Positions 1 to 8,249 of a DNA stretch of 63,219 nucleotides are shown piece by piece. Position 1 is the first letter of the stretch, and each line of letters begins with the position of its first letter. The DNA is from Bacteroidota bacterium (lineage in GTDB: Bacteria > Bacteroidota > Bacteroidia > JABDFU01). Where the stretch lies: the NCBI GenBank assembly GCA_013286385.1, contig JABDFU010000007.1, positions 7,633 through 70,851 of the forward strand. The letters are read 5' to 3'. A program made the position numbers and the translations under genes. The notes beneath the pieces are model-generated. The model did not search any database. It had not been told where the DNA came from and saw only the letters and a list, made by a program, of their open reading frames with translations.

Positions 1-525
1 ATTATAAAATGCTTCGGTAAAAAATTTAAACGGACCATAAGCTACCCATTCGACTCCGGCACCAACCGCTAAACTGACATGAATTAAAGTAAACCCACCT
101 GAATTCAGAACCAAAGGGCTCGACGATGCTGCAGAAAGACGATATTCTATCCGGGGACCAATCAGACCGTAGGGTATTATCCGAAGTAACTCATCCCTGA
201 TTTTTAAATAATTATTGAAGCAGAGGTAATCGGTTTTGGTAGTGTACTTTTCGTTATCCAGCGGATCTTCACTCCCCTTTTGATTGTACTGAAATTCAGA
301 AACCCAACGCACATGATCGTAACTGAAAAATTCAGCAAATACGCTGCCATTGTACCTGAGCAGATAGTTTTCAGCTTTGTTCAGATGCAAATCCTGATCC
401 TTCCAGCGTTCATTTCCGTAGGTGATACCGGCCGTAATGCCGATCGAGTTTAAAAACTGGGCAAAGGAGGGAATCGGACTAAAACCGATTCCGGTCAACA
501 GCAGAAATCGCCATAGGGTTTTCAT
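1..525 (-). CDS. Outer-membrane beta-barrel-like protein, N-terminal part (runs off the left edge)
   Basis: The frame is open from the ATG at 525 to the window edge, 175 codons without a stop. It begins with a clear Sec signal peptide (MKTLWRFLLLTGIGFSPIPS, ending near FAQ). After that come alternating polar and hydrophobic stretches rich in Tyr, Phe and Gly, such as SIGITAGITYG and LIHVSLAVGAGVEW, the pattern of an outer-membrane beta-barrel of the PorT/OmpA-barrel type. The start overlaps the fabD stop by four bases (ATGA), so it is translated as the last seen gene of the PTPS-folE-fabD operon. The exact family is not recognised and the 3' end is missing. The barrel assignment rests on composition only. 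Confidence 0.7.
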   Translation of the reverse strand, partial: MKTLWRFLLLTGIGFSPIPSFAQFLNSIGITAGITYGNERWKDQDLHLNKAENYLLRYNGSVFAEFFSYDHVRWVSEFQYNQKGSEDPLDNEKYTTKTDYLCFNNYLKIRDELLRIIPYGLIGPRIEYRLSAASSSPLVLNSGGFTLIHVSLAVGAGVEWVAYGPFKFFTEAFYN

Positions 526-1412
526 AGCTGAGCGCTGATCGCTTCCATGTCTTTGTTAACCTTTTTAACCAGGCCCTGCAATACTTTGCCAGGACCTACC
601 TCAACAAAAGAGGTAGCACCGTCCTCAATCATTTTCAGAATAGTTTGCGTCCACTTAACCGGAGCTGTGAGTTGTAAAATTAAATTCGTCTTGATTTTTT
701 CGGGATCCAGAACCGGGGCAGCTGTTACGTTCTGATAAATCGGACATATGGGACTCGCAAATTCAGTACTTCTTATTGCAGCTTCCAGTTCCAGCCTGGC
801 AGGCTCCATAAGCGGGGAATGGAAGGCTCCTCCTACGGGCAGCAAAAGCGTTCGCTTTGCCCCTGCAAGTTTCAGTCTTTCACAGGCTTTGTTCACGCCG
901 GCAGTTGTTCCTGAAATAACCAATTGTCCCGGACAATTGTAATTTGCCGGAACCACCGTATCTCCTTCAGCTGTTACCGCGGCGCAAATGGACTCCACAA
1001 CAGCGTCATCCAGATTTAAAACAGCCGCCATGGAAGAGGCCTGCAAGCTGCAGGCTTTTTGCATGGCCAAGGCACGTTTGGAAACCAACACCAATGCACT
1101 TTCAAAACTCAAAGTCTTGCTGGCTACCAGAGCTGAAAATTCACCCAATGAATGGCCGGCCACCATATCCGGCCTGAAAGCCTCCCCTAACAATTCGGCC
1201 AGAATTACCGAATGAATAAAAATGGCGGGTTGGGTAACATTCGTCTGTTTCAGCTCTTCCTCCGTTCCGTTAAACATTACTTCTGTAATGCGGAAACCCA
1301 AAATGGAATTGGCCTTTTCAAAAAGAAGTCTCGCGTTATCAGAATTTTGATGCAGATCCCTGCCCATGCCCGGAAACTGTGAACCCTGACCCGGAAAAAT
1401 GTATGCGTTCAT
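522..1412 (-). CDS. fabD: Malonyl-CoA:ACP transacylase FabD
   Basis: Transfers malonyl from CoA to acyl carrier protein, feeding type II fatty-acid synthesis in the cytoplasm. The N-terminal FPGQGSQFPGMG, the nucleophile elbow GHSLGE with Ser88, and the AFHSPLM segment with His198 form the expected catalytic set, and Arg is present in SKRALAMQKA. The length of 296 residues matches the family. The start is set at ATG 1412; a TTG two codons upstream is possible but adds nothing. It lies directly downstream of folE, and its stop overlaps the start of the outer-membrane protein gene. fab genes usually cluster together, so a lone fabD in a pterin operon is a little unusual. Confidence 0.96.
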   Translation of the reverse strand: MNAYIFPGQGSQFPGMGRDLHQNSDNARLLFEKANSILGFRITEVMFNGTEEELKQTNVTQPAIFIHSVILAELLGEAFRPDMVAGHSLGEFSALVASKTLSFESALVLVSKRALAMQKACSLQASSMAAVLNLDDAVVESICAAVTAEGDTVVPANYNCPGQLVISGTTAGVNKACERLKLAGAKRTLLLPVGGAFHSPLMEPARLELEAAIRSTEFASPICPIYQNVTAAPVLDPEKIKTNLILQLTAPVKWTQTILKMIEDGATSFVEVGPGKVLQGLVKKVNKDMEAISAQL

Positions 1413-1414
1413 AA

Positions 1415-1984
1415 TCAATGCAGTTTGTTGGAAATTAAACTAATGAATTCTTTACGGGTCGTGTCTTTTAGAAATTCCCCAGTAAAAGCAGACGTTGTCG
1501 TTACCGAGTTTTGTTTTTGAACACCCCGCATTTGCATGCACAGGTGACTTGCCTCCATTACCACCGCAACCCCAAGCGGCTCCAGGGTATTTTGCAGGCA
1601 GTCTCTTATTTCCACGGTAAGCCTTTCCTGAACCTGCAATCTCCTTGCAAAAGCATCGACCACTCTGGGAATTTTACTTAAACCGACAATGTGCCCGTTG
1701 GGAATGTAGGCAACATGAACTTTGCCAAAAAAAGGCAACAGGTGGTGTTCGCACAACGAGTATATTTCAATGTCCTTGACAACAACCATTTGCTTGTATT
1801 CATCTTTGAACATGGCTGATTTCAAAACAGCCGCAGGGTCGATCAGGTGCCCTTGCGTTAAAAACTGCAGTGATCTGGATACTCTTCCGGGCGTATCCAG
1901 CAGTCCCTCACGTTCGGGTTTTTCACCCAGCTGAATCAGTATTTCCCGGTAGTGCTCAGCAATTTTATCCGTAGTATTCGACAT
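1415..1984 (-). CDS. folE: GTP cyclohydrolase I FolE
   Basis: Converts GTP to 7,8-dihydroneopterin triphosphate, the first step towards folate, tetrahydropterins and queuosine. Zinc ligands are visible as Cys78 and His81 in [13 protein letters not shown] and Cys149 in [12 protein letters not shown]. The [20 protein letters not shown] segment is the family signature. At 189 residues it is a type I (FolE1) enzyme. The ATG at 1984 is preferred to an upstream TTG. This start lies inside the 3' end of the PTPS gene (20-base overlap), so the two are translationally coupled, and the pair would channel dihydroneopterin triphosphate to PTPS. Confidence 0.96.
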   Translation of the reverse strand: MSNTTDKIAEHYREILIQLGEKPEREGLLDTPGRVSRSLQFLTQGHLIDPAAVLKSAMFKDEYKQMVVVKDIEIYSLCEHHLLPFFGKVHVAYIPNGHIVGLSKIPRVVDAFARRLQVQERLTVEIRDCLQNTLEPLGVAVVMEASHLCMQMRGVQKQNSVTTTSAFTGEFLKDTTRKEFISLISNKLH

Positions 1985-2375
1985 AATTGTTTTCTGTTTC
2001 AACCAGTTTTACACAATGCATTTTACATCCCAGGCCGGCTACAGGCCCTTCCAGTTGTTTCCAGATTTCAATGGCGACGACTTCCGTGCTTGTCATTTTA
2101 TCTTTCATGAATGCAACATCCAGGTTCAGATTTTTATGATCTAGCTGATCAATTACACATGTTCGTATAAGGGAACTCAGATCTTTCAGATTGGCGCAAT
2201 ATCCTGTTTTGGGATCAATTTCACCTTTCACGGTTACAAACAGAACATAATTATGACCATGCCAGTTCGGATTGGCACATTTACCGAACCGTTCCAGATT
2301 TTCAGCTTCCGACCAGTCGGGCCTGAACAACTTATGCGCTGCATTAAAACACTCTCTTCGGGTTATGTAAATCAT
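1965..2375 (-). CDS. 6-pyruvoyl-tetrahydropterin synthase / QueD family protein
   Basis: Acts on dihydroneopterin triphosphate, the FolE product, giving either 6-pyruvoyl-tetrahydropterin or 6-carboxy-tetrahydropterin. Zinc-binding histidines are His14 (FNAAHKL) and His39/His41 (NWHGHNY). The catalytic cysteine Cys33 sits in [14 protein letters not shown] with five residues before HGH. This C-x5-HGH spacing is that of the eukaryote-like PTPS type; QueD proper has C-x3-HGH. ATG 2375 gives 136 residues, normal for the family, and lies about 20 bases below a TATCTTTG promoter element. It is the first gene of the operon with folE, fabD and the partial OMP gene. A true PTPS role is favoured by the motif but not proved. 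Confidence 0.88.
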   Translation of the reverse strand: MIYITRRECFNAAHKLFRPDWSEAENLERFGKCANPNWHGHNYVLFVTVKGEIDPKTGYCANLKDLSSLIRTCVIDQLDHKNLNLDVAFMKDKMTSTEVVAIEIWKQLEGPVAGLGCKMHCVKLVETENNYVEYYG

Positions 2376-2393
2376 TGAAAAATTGTTACAACG

Positions 2394-2401
2394 CAAAGAT
2401 A
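2394..2401 (-). promoter_or_regulatory. Bacteroidota -7 element (TATCTTTG) for the PTPS-folE-fabD operon
   Basis: Reverse-strand TATCTTTG matches TAnnTTTG exactly. Transcription would start about 14-17 bases before the PTPS ATG. No convincing -33 TTG is seen at normal spacing. It is divergent from the mqnB promoter. Confidence 0.6.
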
Positions 2402-2421
2402 ACTTTAATTGTTTAAAATTA

Positions 2422-2429
2422 TAGCTTTG
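2422..2429 (+). promoter_or_regulatory. Bacteroidota -7 element (TAGCTTTG) for mqnB-mqnD-hldD
   Basis: Exact TAnnTTTG match 22 bases before the mqnB ATG, in the 76-base divergent intergenic region. Confidence 0.6.
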
Positions 2430-2451
2430 CAATAAGGCTAATCCGGATTAA

Positions 2452-3108
2452 ATGAACATCCTTATTGCTTCTGCAACCCTTTCTGAAATAGAACCCCTGC
2501 TGAATAAAATAGAGGTCATTCAGAATTTTAACAATGCAGTTATTGAAGCCGAATTTACCAAATCGCGCCTTACCTTTTTTATTACCGGCGTGGGGATGAC
2601 AGCAATGGGCTATAGTATGGGGAAAGCGCTTAACGAGAATTATGATATTGCATTTAATATCGGCATTGCGGGCTCCTTTACAAAAAACCTGGAACTGGGA
2701 AAAGTTGTCAATGTTACCCACGATATTTTTTCAGAATTGGGCGCAGAGGACGGGGACCGGTTTTTAACACTACGGGACCTGAAACTTCAGGACAACAGCG
2801 AGGTAAACAACAATTCCAGCATTAAAAACAGTGTAATTGAAAAACTTCCCAAAGTACTGGGGATAACCGTGAACACCGCTCATGGAAATGAAGGGAGCAT
2901 AAAAAAAATTGTCGAGCGCCTTGAACCAGACGTGGAGAGTATGGAAGGAGCAGCATTCATGTTTGCCTGCAAAAAGGAGAGTTTGCCTTTTGCCCAAATC
3001 CGAAGCATTTCAAATTTCGTTGACCGCAGAAACAAAGGCAATTGGAACATTCCTCTGGCACTTGAAAATCTCAGCAATACCATGATTGAAATCATCGAGG
3101 AACTATGA
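2452..3108 (+). CDS. mqnB: Futalosine hydrolase MqnB
   Basis: Cleaves futalosine to dehypoxanthinyl futalosine and hypoxanthine in the alternative (futalosine) menaquinone pathway. It belongs to the nucleoside-phosphorylase/MTA-nucleosidase fold: a glycine-rich segment FNIGIAGSF near residues 68-76 and the ribose-binding VESMEGAAF near 161-169. Length is 218 residues, as usual. It overlaps mqnD by ATGA, which strongly supports the assignment because both act in the same pathway. It implies menaquinone-based respiration. The other mqn genes are not in the window. Confidence 0.92.
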   Translation: MNILIASATLSEIEPLLNKIEVIQNFNNAVIEAEFTKSRLTFFITGVGMTAMGYSMGKALNENYDIAFNIGIAGSFTKNLELGKVVNVTHDIFSELGAEDGDRFLTLRDLKLQDNSEVNNNSSIKNSVIEKLPKVLGITVNTAHGNEGSIKKIVERLEPDVESMEGAAFMFACKKESLPFAQIRSISNFVDRRNKGNWNIPLALENLSNTMIEIIEEL

Positions 3109-3947
3109 ACGATCGTATCACGATTGGTTTTTCCCCATGCCCCAATGACTGTTTTATGTTTGATGCCATGGTTCACGGAAAGATTGATACCGAAGGTATT
3201 GAATTCACACCCCGTATTGCTGATATCGAAGAACTTAACCGCATGGCGTTCAGTGCTGAGCTGGATGCAACAAAAGTAAGTTTTCATGCATTCGCATACC
3301 TTACTGACCGCTATCTGTTACTTGATTCAGGGAGCGCACTGGGAATTGGCTGTGGCCCGCTTTTGATCGCAAGATCTGCTGTCTCTTTAGAAAAGGTAAA
3401 GGGGATGAAAATTGCCATTCCCGGAAAATACACCACGGCCAACCTTCTATTCAGCCTTGCTTTTCCTGAAGCAACGAACAAAAATGAGCTGCTTTTTTCG
3501 GAAATCGAAAATTCAGTCTTGTCCCGGAAAACCGACCTGGGTGTAATCATTCATGAAAACAGATTTACCTATCAGGAAAAAGGCCTCGTTAAAATTCTGG
3601 ATCTGGGAGACTATTGGGAAAAAAGCACCCACTCCCCGATACCCTTGGGAGGCATTGTTGTAAAAAAAGAATTGGATAATGAGGTAAAAATGAAGATCGT
3701 CCGCATCCTAAAAAAAAGCATTGCATACGCATTTTCAAATCCAACAGAAAGCCTGGACTTTATCAAAAAAAACGCTCAGGAGCTGGATGAACAGGTTATT
3801 GCCAGCCATATTAAACTTTACGTAAACGAATTTTCATTGTCTCTTGGTCAGGAGGGAAAAAAAGCCATCAACCTTTTGATTAACAAAATGAAGGATCTTG
3901 GTCTTATTGCAGTGGAGTCTCAATCAGAAATTCAACCCATCTTATGA
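3105..3947 (+). CDS. mqnD: 1,4-dihydroxy-6-naphthoate synthase MqnD
   Basis: Converts cyclic dehypoxanthinyl futalosine to 1,4-dihydroxy-6-naphthoate, the last dedicated naphthoquinone-ring step of the futalosine pathway. It has the periplasmic-binding-protein-like fold with the signature GFSPCPNDCFMF at the N-terminus, followed by GKIDTEGIEF and a DATKVSFHAFAYL segment, as in MqnD. Length is 280 residues, normal. It starts inside the mqnB stop and ends inside the hldD start (both ATGA overlaps), so the three genes form a tightly coupled operon. Confidence 0.94.
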   Translation: MNDRITIGFSPCPNDCFMFDAMVHGKIDTEGIEFTPRIADIEELNRMAFSAELDATKVSFHAFAYLTDRYLLLDSGSALGIGCGPLLIARSAVSLEKVKGMKIAIPGKYTTANLLFSLAFPEATNKNELLFSEIENSVLSRKTDLGVIIHENRFTYQEKGLVKILDLGDYWEKSTHSPIPLGGIVVKKELDNEVKMKIVRILKKSIAYAFSNPTESLDFIKKNAQELDEQVIASHIKLYVNEFSLSLGQEGKKAINLLINKMKDLGLIAVESQSEIQPIL

Positions 3948-4909
3948 TTATTGTAACTGGTGCCGCAGGTTTTATAGGAAGCTGCTTAGTCAGCAAATTA
4001 AATACCGAAGGATTCAATGACTTGGTTCTGGTGGATGATTTTTCTGCCGAAAACAAAATGCCCAACCTGGCCGGAAAGCGATATTCTCTGAAAATAGACC
4101 GTATGGAATTTCCCCAATGGCTGAAAGACAACCATCGGTTTACCCAGTTTGTATTTCACATGGGTGCCCGCACAGACACAACAGAATTCAATACCGAACT
4201 ATTCGACCGGCTCAACCTCAATTACAGCAAGGAGGTTTGGAAAATTTGCGTCGAATTCGGACTGCCTCTTGTTTACGCATCCTCTGCGGCAACTTACGGT
4301 TTGGGCGAATTCGGCTATGACGACAATCCTGAGCTTATCAATCGCCTGAAACCTCTGAATCCCTACGCTGTTTCTAAAAACGAATTTGATAAGTGGGTGC
4401 TTGAACAGAAGCGCAAGCCCTATTTTTGGGTGGGCCTTAAATTTTTTAACGTCTATGGGCCAAACGAATTTCACAAAAACAGAATGGCATCCGTTGTTTA
4501 CCACGCCTTCAATCAGGTAATGGATAAGGGAGAAGTAAAACTCTTTCGCTCTCACAATCCGCAGTTCAAGGACGGAGGTCAATTGCGCGATTTCGTCTAT
4601 GTGAAAGACGTAACCGAAGTTTGCTGCTTTCTGCTTCAGCATAGAAAAAATTCAGGTATATACAATTTAGGAACCGGAAAGGCCCGTACTTTTCTGGATC
4701 TGGCAAATGCTGTATTTGCCGCCCTTAAAAAACCTTCCAGAATCGGATACATCGATACACCTGCCGATATCCGGGATAAATACCAATACTTTACTCAGGC
4801 CAATATGGAGAAATTAAAGACGATTGGATACAATCGCCCGTTTCATTCGTTGGAAGAGGGTGTTTTTGATTATGTAGCGAACTACCTGAGCACCGGACAG
4901 TACAACTGA
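3944..4909 (+). CDS. hldD: ADP-L-glycero-D-manno-heptose 6-epimerase HldD
   Basis: Epimerises ADP-D-glycero-manno-heptose to the L-glycero form for the lipopolysaccharide inner core. It is an extended SDR: Rossmann motif TGAAGFIGS at residues 5-13, catalytic NPYAVSK (YxxxK), and FFNVYGPNEFHKNRMAS, the heptose-epimerase signature that carries the second catalytic Lys. Length is 321 residues. It overlaps mqnD by ATGA although the pathways differ, so the link with menaquinone genes is probably only shared transcription. It ends convergently 18 bases from the MerR-like gene. Confidence 0.94.
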   Translation: MIIVTGAAGFIGSCLVSKLNTEGFNDLVLVDDFSAENKMPNLAGKRYSLKIDRMEFPQWLKDNHRFTQFVFHMGARTDTTEFNTELFDRLNLNYSKEVWKICVEFGLPLVYASSAATYGLGEFGYDDNPELINRLKPLNPYAVSKNEFDKWVLEQKRKPYFWVGLKFFNVYGPNEFHKNRMASVVYHAFNQVMDKGEVKLFRSHNPQFKDGGQLRDFVYVKDVTEVCCFLLQHRKNSGIYNLGTGKARTFLDLANAVFAALKKPSRIGYIDTPADIRDKYQYFTQANMEKLKTIGYNRPFHSLEEGVFDYVANYLSTGQYN

Positions 4910-4927
4910 AACAGTACCGGTTTTGCT

Positions 4928-5266
4928 TCATTTTAATTCCTTTTTCAAATCCAGCAGGAATTGTTTTACCCCATTCAGCGTTTTTACTATTTCCACATTT
5001 GAACGGGCTCCTTCTGTATTTCCTTTGAGTTTATCCTTCGCTCCCTGCAGGGTATACCCCCTTTCTTTCACTAAATGAAAAATCAGATAAAAATTATCCA
5101 AATCGGTCTTTGTAAAAAGGCGGTTCCCTTTTTTATTTTTTTGCGGCCGGATGATGTCGAATTCCTTTTCCCAAAACCGGATCAGAGAACGATTGACCTT
5201 GAACTTAGCCGAAACCTCTCCTATCGTATAATAAATCTTTTCACTGTCTTTTTCGGATTTAAGCAC
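4928..5266 (-). CDS. MerR-like transcriptional regulator
   Basis: A 112-residue protein with an N-terminal winged helix-turn-helix of MerR type: YYTIGEVSAKFKVNRSLIRF at about 12-31, then WEKEFDIIRPQKNKKGNRLF with the wing basic residues and TKTDLDNFYLIFHLV. The rest is a short helical dimerisation region with no effector domain and no metal-binding cysteines. It starts at GTG 5266, since no ATG precedes the HTH. A TAACTTTA element (reverse of 5270-5277) abuts the start. It is divergent from ribE with a 34-base gap, so it might control ribE, but nothing shows this directly. Proteins of this size are widespread in Bacteroidota. Confidence 0.85.
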   Translation of the reverse strand: MLKSEKDSEKIYYTIGEVSAKFKVNRSLIRFWEKEFDIIRPQKNKKGNRLFTKTDLDNFYLIFHLVKERGYTLQGAKDKLKGNTEGARSNVEIVKTLNGVKQFLLDLKKELK

Positions 5267-5300
5267 GGCTAAAGTTAAAAAAAAGTTAATTTAGAGCTAT

Positions 5301-5897
5301 ATGTTTACAGGAATTACAGAAACCACCGGCAAGGTCATCTCGTTGGAAAAGACAAAGGGAAACCTTTCCATTACGGTCTCCTCCCCTATTTCTAACGGAT
5401 TAAAAATTGACCAAAGCCTCTCGCACAATGGGGTTTGCCTTACCGTAGTGGCCATTGACAAAAAAAAGAAAACACATAGCGTCGTTGCTATTCAGGAAAC
5501 AATAAAACGAAGCAATCTGGGTGACCTTGGAGTAGGTTCAGAAATTAATCTGGAGCGTTGCCTGAAACTAGGAGATCGCCTGGACGGACATCTGGTACTT
5601 GGTCATATTGATACCAGAGCTACCTGCAGCCATGTTCAGAAACTCGCCGGAAGCCGCATACTTAGCTTTGAATATGACTATCGACCCGGATTCTTAACTG
5701 TTGAAAAAGGCTCGGTTTGTCTGAATGGTATAAGTCTGACCGTAATCCGGTCGAAGAAAAATTCCTTTTCTGTAGCGGTAATTCCCTATACGCTAGATCA
5801 TACCAACCTGAAAGAAATAAAAACAGGCGATAAAGTGAATATCGAATTTGACAGTATCGGAAAATATGTAAGTAAAATCCTGAGTCTTAAGTCCTGA
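5301..5897 (+). CDS. ribE: Riboflavin synthase, alpha subunit RibE
   Basis: Dismutates two 6,7-dimethyl-8-ribityllumazine molecules to riboflavin, the last step of vitamin B2 synthesis. It starts with the invariant MFTGITE. Two lumazine-binding barrels follow: the first with the CLTV segment and LKLGDRLDGHLVLGHID, the second with VEKGSVCLNGISLTV. Length is 198 residues, standard. The gene stands alone, away from other rib genes, and no FMN riboswitch is visible in the 34-base upstream gap. It converges on fbp with four bases between the stops. Confidence 0.95.
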   Translation: MFTGITETTGKVISLEKTKGNLSITVSSPISNGLKIDQSLSHNGVCLTVVAIDKKKKTHSVVAIQETIKRSNLGDLGVGSEINLERCLKLGDRLDGHLVLGHIDTRATCSHVQKLAGSRILSFEYDYRPGFLTVEKGSVCLNGISLTVIRSKKNSFSVAVIPYTLDHTNLKEIKTGDKVNIEFDSIGKYVSKILSLKS

Positions 5898-5901
5898 AAT
5901 C

Positions 5902-6924
5902 TCAGTTTTTCAATTCTACTGAGGAATATTTTGACATGAATTCCTCAGCCCGCTCAACCATTTCAGTGGAACCGATAAACAAAGGGGAGCGTTGGTGAAG
6001 CGAATTCAATTCGATTTCAAGTATCCGTCCAAAACCATCCGTAGCCTTTCCTCCTGCCTGTTCAACAATAAAAGCAAGGGGATTGCATTCGTAAAGGAGC
6101 CTGAGTTTTCCCTTCGGAGAAGTGGATGTTGTCGGATAAATAAAGATTCCTCCATACAGAAGATTGCGGTGAATATCCGCAACGGCTGAGCCAATGTATC
6201 TCGAAGAAAACGGCCTTTTGGAAGGCTTATCCTCTTCCTGACACCATTTTATGAATTTTTTAACCCCATCCGGAAAATGAACATAGTTTCCTTCGTTAAT
6301 CGAATATATTTTTCCTCCATTCGGTATTTTCATATTGGGATGCGAAAGACAAAATTCCCCGATAGAGGGGTCAAGCGTAAAGCCATTCACCCCTTTTCCG
6401 GTTGTGTAAACAAGCATCGTGGAAGACCCGTATATCACATACCCGGCAGCAACCTGATCTGTTCCTCTTTGCAAAAAATCAGCCGTGTTCCCGGGACCGC
6501 TTAAACTTGTCCTGCGGTAAATCGAAAAAATTGTTCCAACCGAAACATTCGCGTCAATATTAGAGGAACCATCCAGCGGGTCAAATGCAACTACATACCT
6601 GGCCGTTGCTGATTGCGCATTGTCAATGGGAATGATATCCTCATTCTCTTCGGACGCCATGGCACAACATTCACCTCCGACGGTCAGGGCGGCAATCATT
6701 TGTTCGTTTGAAAACAAGTCGAGCTTTTTGACTTGCTCACCCTGTACGTTAGTCTCGCCTGCTTCGCCCAGAATATCAGCCAGCCCGGCTTTGCTTACTT
6801 CACGATTGATAATCTTTGACGCTATACCAATATCCCTGAGCAAACGCGAAAGTTCACCCTTGGCATAAGGAAAGTCAGATTGTTTTTCAATAATAAACTG
6901 TCCCAATGTTTTAACTTTGCTCAT
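5902..6924 (-). CDS. fbp: Fructose-1,6-bisphosphatase, class I
   Basis: Hydrolyses fructose-1,6-bisphosphate to fructose-6-phosphate in gluconeogenesis. Metal-binding motifs are clear: [13 protein letters not shown], then [20 protein letters not shown] (the DPLDGSSN signature), and [20 protein letters not shown] near the C-terminus. Length is 340 residues, normal for the class I enzyme. It starts at ATG 6924, about 25 bases below a near-consensus promoter element, and is divergent from aspartate kinase. Confidence 0.97.
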   Translation of the reverse strand: MSKVKTLGQFIIEKQSDFPYAKGELSRLLRDIGIASKIINREVSKAGLADILGEAGETNVQGEQVKKLDLFSNEQMIAALTVGGECCAMASEENEDIIPIDNAQSATARYVVAFDPLDGSSNIDANVSVGTIFSIYRRTSLSGPGNTADFLQRGTDQVAAGYVIYGSSTMLVYTTGKGVNGFTLDPSIGEFCLSHPNMKIPNGGKIYSINEGNYVHFPDGVKKFIKWCQEEDKPSKRPFSSRYIGSAVADIHRNLLYGGIFIYPTTSTSPKGKLRLLYECNPLAFIVEQAGGKATDGFGRILEIELNSLHQRSPLFIGSTEMVERAEEFMSKYSSVELKN

Positions 6925-6949
6925 GTCTTTTCCGTTTTTACGCTGATAC

Positions 6950-6957
6950 CAAATATC
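6950..6957 (-). promoter_or_regulatory. Probable -7 element (GATATTTG) for fbp
   Basis: One mismatch to TAnnTTTG, 25 bases before the fbp ATG. It lies in the shared 74-base fbp/aspartate kinase intergenic region. Confidence 0.4.
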
Positions 6958-6983
6958 GCAATTTTTGATAATTTAACATAAAC

Positions 6984-6991
6984 TATCTTTG
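6984..6991 (+). promoter_or_regulatory. Bacteroidota -7 element (TATCTTTG) directly before the aspartate kinase start
   Basis: Exact TAnnTTTG match with a TTG at 6965-6967 sixteen bases upstream. The start codon is only seven bases after the box, so the transcript would be leaderless or nearly so. Confidence 0.6.
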
Positions 6992-6998
6992 AGGGCTA

Positions 6999-8249
6999 AT
7001 GAAGGTATATAAATTTGGCGGCGCGTCCGTAAAAGACGCCTCTTCGATATTGAATGTTACGAAAATCCTCAAGTCGGCTTCAACAGATGGTCTGATCCTG
7101 GTGGTTTCGGCCATGGGTAAAATTACCAACGAACTGGAAACTCTTACGGAACACTATTTTCATGGTGAAAAATCAGTTTCTGAAGTATTCGGCCGGGTTA
7201 AAAAATTTCATTTGGATGTTGCAAAAGAACTATTTGATGACACGAATCCGGGTGCATACGACCGGATAAACAGTCTTTTTTCTTTACTTGAAATCGTATT
7301 GCTTTCCAATCCCACAAGTGATTATGATCAGCAATACGACGAAATTGTAAGCTACGGCGAATTGCTCTCCTCTGCCATTATCAGTTCCTTTCTGGAGGCC
7401 AAAGGATTTGCTATCCTTTGGAAAGACGCCCGTACTTTTATAAAAACAGATTCCTGCTACAGGGAGGGAAAAGTTGACTGGGAACTCAGTTCGGGTTTGA
7501 TCCGGAAAACCTTTAGCAACGAAAAGCAACTTTATATAACACAGGGTTTTATAGGCGCGGGCCCCGAAAATAAAACAACAACGCTTGGCCGGGAAGGATC
7601 TGATTATACTGCCGCCATTCTGGCCCATTGCAGCAATTCGGACAGCCTGACCATCTGGAAGGACGTGCCGGGCGTACTGAATGCCGATCCAAAATGGTTT
7701 GATCAGACCGTTCTGATCCCGTACTTGTCTTATCAGGACGCCATCGAACTGGCCTATTACGGAGCTACCGTTATTCACCCCAAGACAATAAAACCTCTTC
7801 AGAATAAAAACATTCCCCTGCATGTGCGATCCTTCCTCAAACCTCAGGAGCCCGGTACACTGATACTAAATAAACCCACTCCCCTTCCTGTACCTTGCTT
7901 TATTTTTAAGATTAACCAGGTTTTGATCTCCATTTTTCCAAAAGATTTTTCATTTATCGCGGAAGAAAACCTGAGCGGTATATTCCATCTGTTCGCAGGT
8001 TACAAGTTAAAAATAAACAGCATGCAAAATTCAGCAATAAGTTTCACAGTTTGCCTGGATTACAACGAGCAGAAAATTGCTACACTGGTAGCCGAACTGC
8101 AAAAGGAATACCGGGTACGCTACAATACAGGGCTCGAATTGGCAACGATCCGGAACTACGACCAGGCCACCATTGACCGGGTTTGTAATGGAAAGAACGT
8201 TTTACTGGAAGTTAAAAGCAGGAATACGGTTCAACTGGTGCTGCGCTGA
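6999..8249 (+). CDS. Aspartate kinase, monofunctional
   Basis: Phosphorylates aspartate, the entry step to lysine, methionine, threonine and diaminopimelate. The amino-acid kinase domain begins with KFGGASVKDA and contains TTLGREGSDYTAAILA around residue 200 and VPGVLNADPKW, the substrate- and ATP-binding motifs. The last 110 or so residues form the regulatory region (ACT-like; FKINQVLISIFPKDFSFI and following). At 416 residues it is not fused to homoserine dehydrogenase. It ends convergently, overlapping the hydroxyacid dehydrogenase gene by 19 bases. End-product control is expected from the family, but which amino acid inhibits it cannot be read here. Confidence 0.93.
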   Translation: MKVYKFGGASVKDASSILNVTKILKSASTDGLILVVSAMGKITNELETLTEHYFHGEKSVSEVFGRVKKFHLDVAKELFDDTNPGAYDRINSLFSLLEIVLLSNPTSDYDQQYDEIVSYGELLSSAIISSFLEAKGFAILWKDARTFIKTDSCYREGKVDWELSSGLIRKTFSNEKQLYITQGFIGAGPENKTTTLGREGSDYTAAILAHCSNSDSLTIWKDVPGVLNADPKWFDQTVLIPYLSYQDAIELAYYGATVIHPKTIKPLQNKNIPLHVRSFLKPQEPGTLILNKPTPLPVPCFIFKINQVLISIFPKDFSFIAEENLSGIFHLFAGYKLKINSMQNSAISFTVCLDYNEQKIATLVAELQKEYRVRYNTGLELATIRNYDQATIDRVCNGKNVLLEVKSRNTVQLVLR

